64,000 bases of DNA, taken from positions 415,934-479,933 of the forward strand of contig NW_006763136.1 in NCBI RefSeq assembly GCF_000264905.1. Direction: 5' to 3'. The DNA is from Stereum hirsutum FP-91666 SS1 (lineage: Eukaryota; Basidiomycota; Agaricomycetes; Russulales; Stereaceae). The notes beneath the pieces were generated by a model. That model searched no databases. It saw only the letters and a program-made list of their open reading frames with translations, and had not been told where the DNA came from. Shown one piece after another: positions 11,460 to 22,732 of the stretch (within the stretch, counting starts at the first letter, position 1; each line of letters begins with the position of its first letter). Both the position numbers and the translations under genes were made by a program.

Positions 11460-13085
11460 TCAGGTCTCCGACCATCTTAACCTAAATCCTTCCTGCTCGT
11501 ACTTCTTCAATGACTCCAGCTGGTCCCGAACGAAATTCTTCTCCGTATCGACCGACAGAATATCGACCTCCTCCAAGCCTCCCACTTGTTCAGAGGTCCT
11601 TCCTACCGTATCGTCCACGCTTCCCTCCTCACAACCTGCCACTGCACAAATATGACCATCCATCTTCCGCCTCGACTCCAATATCGACACAATGACACCC
11701 AGGCCCATCGGCATCGAGCTGGCCGCCTCAGCATTGATCGTCAGACGCCGGAGCCGTGGGCACGAACCGCCTACAAAACGTCGTTTGGGAGTTCCACACT
11801 TGCAGGGGACGTCGCCGGAGTCAAAATGTAAGATGAGGGATCTGAGCGTTTGAGGATAGAGGTACAAGTTTTCGCCCGAGCCGAGCACCAACAACTCCAA
11901 ACCGCTGAGGTTATTCAGTATCTTCATCAAAACCGAGTCGCCCAACCCATGAGTGACCTCGAACACTCGAAGCTCCTTGGCACAATGGTCAACAAGTTGA
12001 GTCATAGGTTTGTCGAGGGCTCGGTCGTACGCCTCCGAAACGTCTGGGTGGAATGTGCAACGGAGTTCGCGGAGGTGTGGCGCGATGATGGAGGAGAGGA
12101 GAATTTGGGCGGTCTGGACGGCAGGTTCGGTTATTTGCAGAATGGAGAGTCGATGCAGATGTGGGAGCGTGAACGTAGAAGGCGATACGGAGAGATCATC
12201 AGACGCGGAAGGATCGTCACCGAGCGGCGTGCGAGATTGAGGTGGCATGTCGAGGACGAGTGAGACCAGGTTCTGGCATTGTGATAGATTATGCATGAAT
12301 ACGGGAAGATCGAGCGCCTCGGTCTGCGGGTGGGTGTACGCTTGACCTAGGTCAAGATGCGCGAGACGTTCCCAAGGTAGCACCAATCTTGCCCAATTCC
12401 AGTACCCCCTCGGCGGCAGTCGTATGCGCACCTTCCTGAGCCTCTCGCAATTTGCCAACCCGAACAAAAGCGCAGTGAGGTTGTCTGTCGTATCGTCCGG
12501 AGCTGCGAAGGCCCGTACATCAGTATGTGCGTACTGCTGGTACGTGAAACTCTCGAGGAGTGGGAGTTCGAGCGGCTTGAAGGGGTAGTGGAGGATGGTA
12601 TGGCCGACGCGCTCGGCACAGAAGTTGTGGACTGTGATTCTGACGCGTTGCCAGCGGGAGGCTTGAAACACGAGGGCACCAAGAGAGGGGCAAATAGTCG
12701 TAGCAAGAAATGGTGAATTGTCCGTGGCGAAGTCGAATGATAGGGGTGCGAATTTGGAGAGTGAAAGCCAAGTATTGAGGGCTTTGATGAAACTTTCATG
12801 GACGATGGCACGGCGTTCGAAGAGAAGAGTATTGTCGAAGGGAAGGTGGAGGATAGGGAGGTAGAGACAAGACCAGAGCTCTGGTGTTGATGTGACGACC
12901 GTTCTCCATGTGCGACAGACGCGAAGAAGGAGGAGTGGTGCGACATCGGGGTGCATGCGCCAGGAAGAATCCTTGGGAGATGCGGTATCTTCTTCGTCTG
13001 GTTGGCAATGGTGGAAGACTTTGCAAAGGACCTCGAGGGGTAATCCAAGGGTTGGACCCGCTAGGGCCATGCTAACTGTACACAT
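11460..13085 (-). CDS. F-box protein, single exon (541 aa)
   Basis: An uninterrupted 541-codon frame. The F-box lies near the N-terminus: LGLPLEVLCKVFHHC, then a spacer, then PLLLLRVCRTWRTVVTSTPE LW, which matches the IP.E.L..IF.....APL.L..VC..WR.....P.LW signature of basidiomycete F-box families. The remainder has leucine-rich-repeat-like strands (LPHLHRLSILQITEPAVQ, LSGLELLVLGSGENL). MALAGPTLGLPLE at 13070 is an alternative start with a better-placed F-box. The family role is substrate selection for SCF E3 ligases through Skp1. The C-terminal ESLKKYEQEGFRLRW is a common end of this family. Confidence 0.85.
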   Translation of the reverse strand: MCTVSMALAGPTLGLPLEVLCKVFHHCQPDEEDTASPKDSSWRMHPDVAPLLLLRVCRTWRTVVTSTPELWSCLYLPILHLPFDNTLLFERRAIVHESFIKALNTWLSLSKFAPLSFDFATDNSPFLATTICPSLGALVFQASRWQRVRITVHNFCAERVGHTILHYPFKPLELPLLESFTYQQYAHTDVRAFAAPDDTTDNLTALLFGLANCERLRKVRIRLPPRGYWNWARLVLPWERLAHLDLGQAYTHPQTEALDLPVFMHNLSQCQNLVSLVLDMPPQSRTPLGDDPSASDDLSVSPSTFTLPHLHRLSILQITEPAVQTAQILLSSIIAPHLRELRCTFHPDVSEAYDRALDKPMTQLVDHCAKELRVFEVTHGLGDSVLMKILNNLSGLELLVLGSGENLYLYPQTLRSLILHFDSGDVPCKCGTPKRRFVGGSCPRLRRLTINAEAASSMPMGLGVIVSILESRRKMDGHICAVAGCEEGSVDDTVGRTSEQVGGLEEVDILSVDTEKNFVRDQLESLKKYEQEGFRLRWSET

Positions 13086-14742
13086 TTATACGTCTAAGAC
13101 AAGTCCACAGAGGAGTGCGGGTTAGTTCATGAATCAACTACCAGTCGATAGAAACATACTGGAGTATTAATCCGACGCTCGTCGTCTGCACTCAAGGAGC
13201 GACCACAAAGTCGGTATACGTTACGCGACTGCCAAGACAAGGAGCTCAGCACATCTCAGCTCTCTGAATCAAGCTGAACAGTGGCACTCACAGTAACGAT
13301 GGTTCAGGTCTGTCTGATACGAAACGGACGTTGATGCTGGCCCTCTGCCCAGTAGCTGGATATCGGGAAGCCGCAATTGAACGACAAAGTGCCAGCTGCG
13401 GCCATCAAACCACTCACCACGTTTATATCGACTGACATCCATCTTTGCCGCTGCCTTCTGATCGTGCCGGGGGGCCTGCGTCATCACCACGACGTGGAAG
13501 CTCGGCTGTGGCTTCAGTCTCCAGTTCCTTGATACTGGTTACACTCCAGTACGTTTCGGACGTATTCTGATATAGCCATGGAGCAGTCAGCGCTCAGTTA
13601 TTTGGCCTGTAAAAATCAGCGAAAAAAAGAACAAACCATTTAGGTATATTGGTGCGTCAACAGGCGTGGACTTTCAGCTCAGAAGAGCCCTTGATGTTGC
13701 GGGTTATATGCATTTTGTAGCGATAGAGTGAGTGGTTGACTCGCTGTTATATTCATCATGGAGGTCGTGGTGCAGGAAGGCGGAACAGGCCTGAGCTTGA
13801 GCCTTGATGAGCCATCGCCACACGTTCCCACGAACAAAAGCTGAGGTTCGCCTCTGTTGGAACCGGCCTCCTCACTGGTAAAAACAATAATCTGGAAGAT
13901 ACATTTATAGTCAGGTCGCAGTGCCCGAACATGTGCATCCTGACTTTCTACTCAGTTTAAATTGTCTTCTCATGGGTCGTTGATTTAGATCGAGGCCTCC
14001 AATCAAGGATTCTTCTACAGTCTCATTATTCGTCCACCTGGTGAGGACAGGAGCTCCTCGTCCCAAGCTTTACAGGTCACCGTCGAGCCCGAAGCCACTC
14101 ACACCCACACAATCGCACCAGAGGTTGAAGAGTAGATGTACGCACGAGCTGGCTAGCTCAAATCCTATAGAACAGAGCCAAATGAGTAGGTAGACGAAGG
14201 CCGAAGAATAAAGAACGAAGTATACACAACGAAGTTAGGAGTCCTCGAAGCCAGAAAAGATAGTATGTAGGTAATAAAGTTTAACACCCTGAGAGGTATC
14301 GCAGCGACATTCCCCTCCTGAATACATCACCCCCGTCAGCCCCTCGCTAGACCGGGCCCTCGTTCCTCTCATCAACGCCACGGGAGAACAGCATCCCTGT
14401 GGCGCATCAAAGCACGCGACGTCGATCACCTTTTCCACATCCATCCACCCATCACGCTAACTAACCATCTAAACATTCCGAAGCCACCAAATGCCACTTG
14501 CAACTCCGAAACCCAACAGGATAAGAATACGACCGCGCAGGCCGAAGAACGAGAATCGAAAGAGAAGGTAGAAATGTGTAGGGGTGTATAATCACAGACA
14601 GCGAGGGATGTGAGAGCGAGACTGAACGATACAAGACGAATTGTAGATGATTGGGATAGGGGTATGTGTTCCATGCCGAACGAAGTGCGCTCTTCATTCG
14701 ACAAATAGATAGTAATGTGTGTGCTTATGAACACATTCAGAT
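13086..14742. other. Gene-poor stretch
   Basis: This 1.66-kb region has only short frames on either strand and no family signature. The right end probably includes the 3' UTR of the CFEM gene. No tRNA-like or repeat structure was found. Confidence 0.4.
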
Positions 14743-15503
14743 TCAGAGCGCCAAGACAGCGACCCCGAGGGCAGCAGCGCCCGCCAAAACGTTCACGGCA
14801 GCGTTATTCCTCGCACTCGATGAAGAAGAAGTGGAAGCGGCGGCGGTCGAGGTCGAGGAGGCGGAGCTGGATCCAGAGGTCGTGCTGGCGCTCGCTGAAC
14901 CTGCCGCTGACGAGGATGCAGCGGCGGTGGAGGATGAGGCAGGGGTAGAGGTGAGGGTTACGCCCTGAGAGTTTGAAAAGATCGTAAGTCCATGAGTCCA
15001 GGCATCATTCCATTATATTGGGTATGACCAATGAACAGGGTGTGGCGTAAAAGAGACATATCGAACGCATGAAGGGGGACCGGGGGTAAGATTGTGAAGA
15101 ATGGAGAGCGATAAAGGGGATGGCCGAGAGCGATGCGTAGAACAGGGATGAAAGGGAAAGAAGACGTACGACGGCTTCACATTCCGACACGGCAGCATTA
15201 TCGGCTTGAGTTAAATCGTCTCCCGAGCAAGCACCGGCGATACACTCGGTGGTGGAGTCGACGAAGGTTGAAGAGTTGCAGAGACAGGTCAAGTCAGAGG
15301 AGTCGCAGCCTGCAAAGTCGGCAGAAGCTAAACAGGGAAGTGCACAACCTGCACATTCGAATGAATGTTATCTTGGTCAACGGCTAGCTATGAAGGGGAG
15401 CTAAGTTGAAACGGCACGTACTCGGGTAGGACTGGCGAGGAAAGAGACGGCTAGCAGACGCGGAGGCGACGGCGCTGGCGAGGACAAAGACAGTGAGACG
15501 CAT
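14743..15503 (-). CDS. CFEM-domain, GPI-anchored-type surface protein
   Basis: Three exons (15422-15503, 15170-15348, 14743-14964) give about 160 aa. A signal peptide (MRLTVFVLASAVASASASRL) is followed by a CFEM domain with exactly eight cysteines: SCALPC, GC, the TCLC pair, TEC, GAC and SEC. It contains the conserved Asp of DSSDLTCLC. A Ser/Thr/Ala-rich stalk of about 50 residues ends in a hydrophobic tail (AAVNVLAGAAALGVAVLAL), preceded by SARNN, as expected for GPI anchoring. CFEM proteins act at the fungal cell surface; some bind haem or mediate host and surface sensing. No specific function can be read here. Confidence 0.9.
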
Positions 15504-16647
15504 GTTGAGTATGTGGTGGTGAAGAAAGAAGTGGTTTGCTTGAGCAAGCTGAGTTGAAGTTCGAAGGGAGGAGGTGGCGCGGACGAAAGAGCTTGGCAAG
15601 AGCGTTTGCGTTGGGAAGAAAGAGGGAATGCGATGGGGAGACCGGCGTTTTATAATGAGGGTACGGCAGGAAGCAGTATCTGATGTGGGAAGAGAAGAAA
15701 GAGGGCTGGGAACGGAGTCGAATGCCGTTGGATGAGGGCGTTCGAGGTCGCGTGTGGAGTGTTGGAAATCCCCAACATGGATAGGCGTGAGCCAATGAGC
15801 GGGTCCAGAACCTTACATATTACTCGACAGGCACGGTGAGGTCACAAACACACGGCCAGAACGGGAAATGTGAATGCGACGTGAGGCGACATTTCGACGT
15901 CGAGTGCGACTTAGAGAGATGTTGATGAGTTTTGACGAAAAAATTAGCAAATTACTGTCAGACGTCGAGGTCCATTCGTGTGGCGAAAGGTAAGGCCCGA
16001 AGCAAAGTCTCGACTTCGGAGAGCAGACTTCATGCTCTGCCTTGAAATGAATGGAATGCGTCGAGAGATTACGATTCTTTTCAGCTTGCGACGTCGATTA
16101 CGCCCACGGGTCCGTTCTCTCTAGTAAAGACGATACAGCATGTAAGCGCCACACAGCGGAAAAGAGCATCTTAGGCAAAATAAGTTCTACTTTGATGCAT
16201 ATAAGTGGACTATCCTAGCATATGGCCCTCACCATCGAGGAACGCAGATACAATAAACCATACCTCTTATTTGGTTGTATCTCGAGATAAGACGCAGGAA
16301 CCGCTTGTTCTGAGCGACCGTGAGGGCATTAGCAAGAAGGATTCCAGACATTGGCCAACGAACGTTCCTTAGACGAAGGAGCCGAAGGGGCGTAAGGGAT
16401 CACCATCTACAGAACAAGGCCATCTTACACACCCAATCCAATTGTCCTTTGTTCCCAAACAGGACGGCGGAGACGCGTGAGTGGCGTTGGTCTCGGAAGA
16501 TGCCGTGAAACTGTACAGCTGGCAAGCCACCGCAAACCTTGCGGATGTTCGGCACGTCGGCATTGCGGTGGCTGAACGCCGAAGGCTTGCATTTGCGCTG
16601 AGCACAGTACCGAACGACGTCCCCTCCTCAAGATCAAACTCGTAACG
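15504..16647. other. Divergent promoter region (CFEM / RPL31)
   Basis: This 1.1-kb stretch between divergent genes contains no supported coding sequence. It must include the RPL31 promoter and 5' UTR. Confidence 0.45.
15648..15656 (-). promoter_or_regulatory. TATA-like element of the CFEM gene
   Basis: ATTATAAAA on the minus strand, about 145 bp upstream of the CFEM start. Confidence 0.4.
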
Positions 16648-17577
16648 ATGGTCGTGCGTATTATTCCCGACAATATGCTGGTCGCTGTAGACGATGCTGA
16701 TCTTATGCTCTCCGTTGTCCATGACAGTCCACTAAAAAGACTGGCAAGGTACAACCTCACGCCCATCCGCACCATTACCCCTACCCAATTCAGACGTGAT
16801 TCTTCTACGGGCTCTGACAATCGCACTTACTGTTGTAGACCGGTGGCAAGCAGCGCTCTGCTCTCCAGGATGTCGTGACCCGCGAGTACACCATCCACCT
16901 CCACAAGCACGTCCACGGCAAGGCTTTCAAGAAGCGTGCACCCTGCGGCGTCAAGGCTATCATCGCTTTTGCGCAGAAAACCATGGGCACCACCGATGTT
17001 AGGATCGACCCCAAGCTGAACCAGGCTGTCTGGGAGCGTGGTGTTAAGAGCGTGCCTCACAGGATACGGGTGAAGCTTGAGCGTGAGTGTTTTCTCGTAT
17101 CTCTTCTTCGAGTCAAGCGTTGGGTGGCAAAGCTGTTAGTCTTGGTGCGAGGGGTTCTGAGTGGTTGGTGGATATTGATAGAAGGCAGAAGGTGATACTC
17201 AAGGCACTGGGTAATAGGATGGCCGTCGTGTTGAGATCTGGGGATGAGGGAATGATGTAGAGAGGACTGCCCACCCGACACCGGCGAGAGGTCGTTATCT
17301 AGACGGAGGTGCTGACTGCCCGGCTTGTTTTTACAGGCAAGCGTAACGATGAGGAGAACGCCAAGGAGAAGCTCTTCACCTACGCCTCGCACATCTACGT
17401 TCCCGCAGGACAGTTCAAGGTGCGTCTCTTATCCCATCCTACACTTCCCTGCTCTACATCTACATTAGCCGTTGCCTTCCCCTTTTTCCCGAACTTCTAT
17501 GGAACCAATCCGAACTGACCTCTGTCTTCGATCTATGTACGCAGGGTCTCCAAACCGTCGTCGTCGACGCCGAGTAA
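16648..17577 (+). CDS. RPL31: 60S ribosomal protein L31 (eL31)
   Basis: The core is unmistakable: [78 protein letters not shown] and [10 protein letters not shown]. Exons are 16839-17082, 17337-17419 and 17545-17577. I infer two tiny 5' exons, 16648-16653 (Met-Val) and 16728-16748 (STKKTGK), joined by GT-AG introns; this gives 128 aa, normal for the family. The 5' microexons are less certain than the rest. eL31 sits on the solvent side of the 60S subunit near the polypeptide exit tunnel. The short-intron-rich structure is normal for basidiomycete ribosomal protein genes. Confidence 0.95.
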
Positions 17578-18473
17578 ATTCTGGATCCCTTCCCCTGTCT
17601 TCCGTGTCTACCTGCGCCTGCACTTTGTCTCTCCCATCTTCATATCCGATCGGTCTTCTTCCATGTCATCTATGCCATGTGTGTATGCTGCACTATGTTT
17701 TGTCGCTCGCGATGGCGTGACAGAATCTAAAAGTAAAAACAGCGGAAAAACGCGACCTCGTTGGACTAAGCTTATGGATCAGTTATGGAGTATCGAGTTG
17801 AGGGTGGTCAAATAAGTGTTGGTGTCGATTCTGTGCGGAGGGGACCATCTGCTTGCTACATCTACCGCTTGCCGCCTTCGCACGTTTTGCAGGGTAGTCT
17901 CATACTCTTTTTCCACGTAAATGTTCAACTGCTTGCGTCCCAGCGTTGTACCCATTCCCTATGCACTGAGTAGGGTTCATGGTTGTAAAATGTTGCCTCT
18001 GAGTTTTGTCTCTGATCCTGGTTTTAGCAGCGGCCGTGGGAAGTGGAACAGGTACTAAGGGCACTCCGTTCAGTGAGTAGCTCGTTTTATCCTAAACATT
18101 GTATCTGGCATCGGGTCCCCTCGAACATGTTCGCGCTAGACAACACAGACATACTCCACGTTCATCACTTCACTGGGGAGGTGCTCGTCTGCTGGGCCAA
18201 CCTGGGACACCGCGACACCGACGCCACGCTTACGCCACACCAAAATTGCCTAATCAGCAATGAACAAAAAGCCCGGCTGATTCCGACGTGTCTCGAGCGG
18301 AGTTATTTAAGGACGCGTGGGCCGCGACACGAGTCTCATCTTCTTCTCTCACAACCTTTATCTTGCATCGAGACAGGAAGACATCCCAGCAGAAGATCGT
18401 AAGTAAATCAGTCTCTTTCCTTGCACTGAAAACGTGTCGGACACTTACTGCCATTGCTCCAGCAAACCATTCG
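17578..18473. other. Intergenic region downstream of RPL31
   Basis: This 0.9-kb stretch holds the RPL31 3' UTR and the promoter of the next F-box gene. The next gene's frame is open upstream to 18288 but lacks F-box-like sequence before the chosen Met. Confidence 0.45.
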
Positions 18474-19973
18474 ATGCCCGCTTCCCGTGTTCCCTTCGAG
18501 ATTGTGTCCCACATTTTTGTCCTTTGCCTCCCGAAAGAGTTGAATGCGCCGCTGCACCCTAATGACGCCCCTCTAGTTCTCACTCGTATCTCTCGAAGCT
18601 GGCGGGCCATAGCATTCGGGACGCCGGTATTGTGGGCGCATCTTCGTCTTCCGACCAGCAACCATCCATCGATAATACCAGCGATCCATAAATGGCTCTC
18701 TGCGTCCCAGACTCGTCCCCTCACCCTCATTGCCGACCTGGATTATCCGGAGCCAATCACAGAGGAGATGGAGAAGAATTACATTAAAGCCTTGAGTGCT
18801 CATTCGCGGCGTTGGAATGCCGTAAGCTTGTCTGTTTGTCGCGAGGCCGCCCTGGGGGCACTCTCGTCCTGCCTCGACGGGGAGACCGATACTACTCCCC
18901 GTCTTCAAAAGCTGGATCTGGCTGTGTGGCGTAATGTGAACAGCGGTGTGGATAGGCCTTGGGTTCAGCCTATACTCGACAGGCTTCAATCTTGTGTCAG
19001 CTTACAATCTTTGGGGATTTGGGAATGGCACCAGATAACTTCCCTCGGCCCCTTCACGTGTCCCTCGCTCCGTAACCTCTTAATATCCTTTCAAGGCGAG
19101 GGCTCGTTGCCCTTCGACATGGGTGCCCTCATCAACTGTATACGACACTGTCCGAACCTCATTCGATTGGAGATCGACCTACCGCGCGCCCATCGGTTCA
19201 CTACCGGGAGAGATATAGCCCAACTCCCTAATCTCGAGACGCTCAAACTCAACCTACACAGCTTCGGTTTCGCTCATTTCCTCTTCAAACGGCTCTTCAC
19301 TCCCCACCTCCAGGCCCTCACGCTGTCGGTCGCAGAATCCCAAGATCCGGAAGGCGGCGGCGATGACGCCCTATTCGTGGACTCGTTCTGCTCTCTTCTG
19401 GAGACCTGCCGCCGCACTCTACACACGCTCGAGCTAGGCTTCGACACCATGCTCCAGCACGCACTTGCACGGCGAGCGATCTACCGATTATCCGCCTTGA
19501 CTTCTTTCGGTATGGATAACATGACTTTCTCGCCATCCAACGCCCGATTCTTCCAGGGTATGACGCTTCAGCCTCCGATCCCGGAGGGCGAAGGCCCAAT
19601 GGACATGAGTACTCACTCCATAATGAAGACGAAGAACGTCTGTCTGCACACCCTCAGACTGGAATTAGCTCCTCTTCCGGCCAGACGTCTTGAAGGTCCG
19701 CATGGATTGGAATACGACGAGGAACTGCTACGAGACATGGAACAACTGGTGGTGTCTGTTATATGCTTGCTGACTTCCAGGCAAGCTGTCTCGATGGGTC
19801 AGATACCGGCGAGGGGCAGACCCGTCCGCTCTCTCGATAGCTTCGTCATGGGATACAACTTTGCGAAGCTTTATAGGCACGATCTGCCGATGGATTGGCC
19901 GTTGGTTGACGATTTTTGGAGGGCTTGGATTCCAGCGACGAGAGAAGAGAGGAAGGCTGATGAACAAGTTTAA
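18474..19973 (+). CDS. F-box protein with LRR-like body
   Basis: The start was set at MPASRVPFEIVSHIFVLCLP because the F-box begins there; the frame is open 186 bp further upstream. The F-box continues as DAPLVLTRISRSWRAIAFGT PVLW. The body of about 430 residues has repeated L..L.L.. strands (LQKLDLAVW, LQSLGIWEW, LETLKLNLHSFGF, LHTLELGFD). There are 499 codons in one exon. The F-box should bind Skp1 in an SCF E3 ligase, and the LRR-like body would select substrate. It is a near relative of the genes at 5586 and 20928, from which tandem duplication in this region is inferred. Confidence 0.87.
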   Translation: MPASRVPFEIVSHIFVLCLPKELNAPLHPNDAPLVLTRISRSWRAIAFGTPVLWAHLRLPTSNHPSIIPAIHKWLSASQTRPLTLIADLDYPEPITEEMEKNYIKALSAHSRRWNAVSLSVCREAALGALSSCLDGETDTTPRLQKLDLAVWRNVNSGVDRPWVQPILDRLQSCVSLQSLGIWEWHQITSLGPFTCPSLRNLLISFQGEGSLPFDMGALINCIRHCPNLIRLEIDLPRAHRFTTGRDIAQLPNLETLKLNLHSFGFAHFLFKRLFTPHLQALTLSVAESQDPEGGGDDALFVDSFCSLLETCRRTLHTLELGFDTMLQHALARRAIYRLSALTSFGMDNMTFSPSNARFFQGMTLQPPIPEGEGPMDMSTHSIMKTKNVCLHTLRLELAPLPARRLEGPHGLEYDEELLRDMEQLVVSVICLLTSRQAVSMGQIPARGRPVRSLDSFVMGYNFAKLYRHDLPMDWPLVDDFWRAWIPATREERKADEQV

Positions 19974-20927
19974 TTTTACCGGGTTTACAAGTTTTGTCTC
20001 TCTGGGGCGAATTTGCCATTTATAGAGTCGCCACGTATTTACTATCAAGACCGTCAGGGTTAGCACGTTGGAGCTAATATGGTGTCATTACTCACAACAT
20101 ATACTTACTCGCATCAGTATATTTTCTTTCCGAATGTGTTTTTCATGCTGGTGTGGAGGTAAGGCGCGCGGTCTCGGGAATGACCGGATGTGCTTAGTCA
20201 GCAGTGCAAGAGTGTCCCGTTTGTTGTCCCGTTTGTTGTCCCGTTTCCACTCTTGTTTCCACTCTTTGCACTATCCAGTCACGACATCATCCCTATCCAT
20301 CTTCAATTCGTTCATAGCCACAACCACTGAGTACTTTGTGATGCATGTATGCTCGAATCGATCTCCCGAAGGATAATTCCATGGTATTACTACTAATAAG
20401 TTTGCCAGGCACAGTGGCAACACTAAACGCCTTCCCATCGACGAATGGCCAAGTCACAACTCTCGTAGACCGTCTTGCAAGCCGCTACGCTGATCTACAT
20501 TGGTGATTCTTATGCAGCTTGTTCCCCATTCAGTTTCGCCCTTTCAGCCTTCCTATGATCATGGGCTCCGCCACAATGGTCAATGTTCTCCGTTATATCA
20601 CCCCCCTTTCAGCTCCCCTTTGTTGTCTTTGTTGCCTCATCAATATTTTTCTTTCTCATGCTGGTAAAACATTGTACTCTATGGCTGTTCTTTGTTCGGA
20701 TCTCTCCGCTTGAGGTCATGCCAACATCGAGGCCTTTGTTTATGGCGTGATCTTCTACGGCCAGCTGGCTACAAGTTATAAAGCACGCATGTGTTGCTCA
20801 GAGGCAGCCATCCCATCTACTCTGAACAACTTACTGGTACGCTACCTTCTGGAGTTGCCCAGTACCATCCTTTAACCTCTTCCACAGACTAGTCCGCCCG
20901 TCTACGCTCGCGCACACCATCCTCGAA
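19974..20927. other. Intergenic region with a short tandem repeat
   Basis: This 0.95-kb stretch separates two same-strand F-box genes. It contains the 12-bp tandem repeat at 20215 and no supported gene. Confidence 0.45.
20215..20266 (+). repeat. 12-bp tandem repeat (GTCCCGTTTGTT units)
   Basis: Two identical copies of GTCCCGTTTGTT are followed by GTCCCGTTTCCA and then CTCTTGTTTCCA-type units, forming a chained minisatellite of about four units. Confidence 0.8.
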
Positions 20928-22435
20928 ATGTCCACCCTTCCCCTACCGACGGAGCTCATATCCCGAATATTCGTTCTATGCCTTCCTGATCCAGAGTTCG
21001 AGCTTGACCCTACCCAGGCGCCGTTGACCCTCACCCAGGTTTGTCGTGAGTGGCGAACATTGGCTCGATCCATGCCGCGCCTATGGACGAACCTCCAACT
21101 TCCCAGACCCGATGATAAAGTTCTTACGCTCCATGCCTTGGACTCGTGGCTGTCCTGTTCCAGACCCCTCCCTCTCACGTTCAGCTTAGATTTCCGCTGG
21201 TTGGACGACCTCTCTGATGAATTGGAGGTCGGGTACATCCTGGCTTTGTGTAGCCATGCTGCGCGGTGGAGGGATGTTCGCTTGCGCCTGCGACCCACGA
21301 TGCCGGTCTTGGGCCTACTAAATGGCTTTGCATTCGTTCACAAAATTGAATCCTTTCCGCTACTCGAGAATTTCAGACTCACTATCCCTGAGACTCCCCA
21401 CGATCGTCGTTCCTCATGGACCCCTCACCTCACCCAAGCTCTTGCATCCTCTCCCGCTCTGCAGGTTTTGTCGTTGTCAAACTGGGATGGCATCATAACG
21501 TCACCCACTCCCTTGTTCTGCTCTTCCCTTCGCGACTTCAGTTTGTCCCTTCGATATCATATCACTTCCTACAGCCTGGCGACTCTTGCTCATTTCTTAT
21601 CACGATTCATAAACCTAGCCTCCCTGACCTTATATTTTGACTCCACGAGTCGCCTCGATGGGTCTATTTCCAGAGAGACACTCGAATTGTCTCACCTGCA
21701 ATCACTTAGACTGGACACACCCGATATGTTGTCTATGACTTGCATGCTTTCTCATTTCCGCATGCCCGAGTTGACCTCTCTGCACGTCGGGCTAGTCGGT
21801 GACTCGCAAGACACCGAGATACAGGACGAACATGTCGTAATATTCAGTCGCGTCTTGCGCGACTGTGCGTCCACGTTGCGTTTACTCGATATCCGCTTTG
21901 ATATTGCTGTCACAATCGAGCACGTAGAGGCGCGGGAAGCGATAGCCCATCTTTACGCGCTTGAACACCTCGTTCTGCACAGCCAGTCCTACTTCCCTGG
22001 ATTGACCGAGCTTTTGAGGAGCTTCTCATTCGACTTCTTCTGTGGCCCACAACTCGAATTCAAACAAAACACAATACTGAAGAGCGTGTACATTGACCTG
22101 GTCGATGGGATCACAGGCAATGACTTCGACGACCTTGAGGTCGAGACATTTCTTGGAGCGGTTGTGGACATGGCCTGCTCGCGGCGTTCCCTGCCTCGAG
22201 ATGCTCGATCTGTCGACGGCGAGCGACTTTTGGCTGTGTTCGACTTCATTCCGGGACCAAATTTCGAGGAGCTATTCAGATACGGCCGCCCATCGCGGTG
22301 GGCTTTTGTGCAGGATCGGCTGCGTGAACTTGATGAATTAGACTTTTCGGGACCCCTCTCGGTGAGCGTGCTTCACCATATTATTTATACTTGATTTATA
22401 ACGTTCTTTTCATTCTCCAGGAAAGCGACGACTGA
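20928..22435 (+). CDS. F-box protein, LRR-like body
   Basis: The N-terminus MSTLPLPTELISRIFVLCLP followed by TQAPLTLTQVCREWRTLARS and MPRLW is a canonical agaricomycete F-box. The main exon is 20928-22361. The frame could end at 22394 unspliced, but a GT-AG intron (22362-22420) gives an exon encoding ESDD and a stop at 22435, for 482 aa; this choice is inferred. Leucine-rich strands recur (LQVLSLSNWDGI, LASLTLYFDST, LTSLHVGLVG, LRLLDIRFD). It is the best intact template for the disrupted gene at 5586. Role: SCF substrate adaptor by family. Confidence 0.87.
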
Positions 22436-22732
22436 GCCTCATGTCTTACAAACCAATGTCCCTCCAGTGCTTTCAGATCAACAGTACTCTGTCCATTAGA
22501 GAATGAGCACCGTCGCTTCAGGCTCATTTAGACTTCACTTTATTGTACTTGCTGAGGTTTCAATGTTGCTCGCATCACATAGCTGAGTCTATATTATGTA
22601 GAGCATTTTCGAAACATGTATCCGGTATAGATTTACACAAGCTTATGTTCATTCTTTGGAAATATCCTGCAAGCGTTGCTTTCAGTATGTGGCGCGCCAC
22701 AACTCTCGGCTAAATGCCGATGAGTTGAACAA

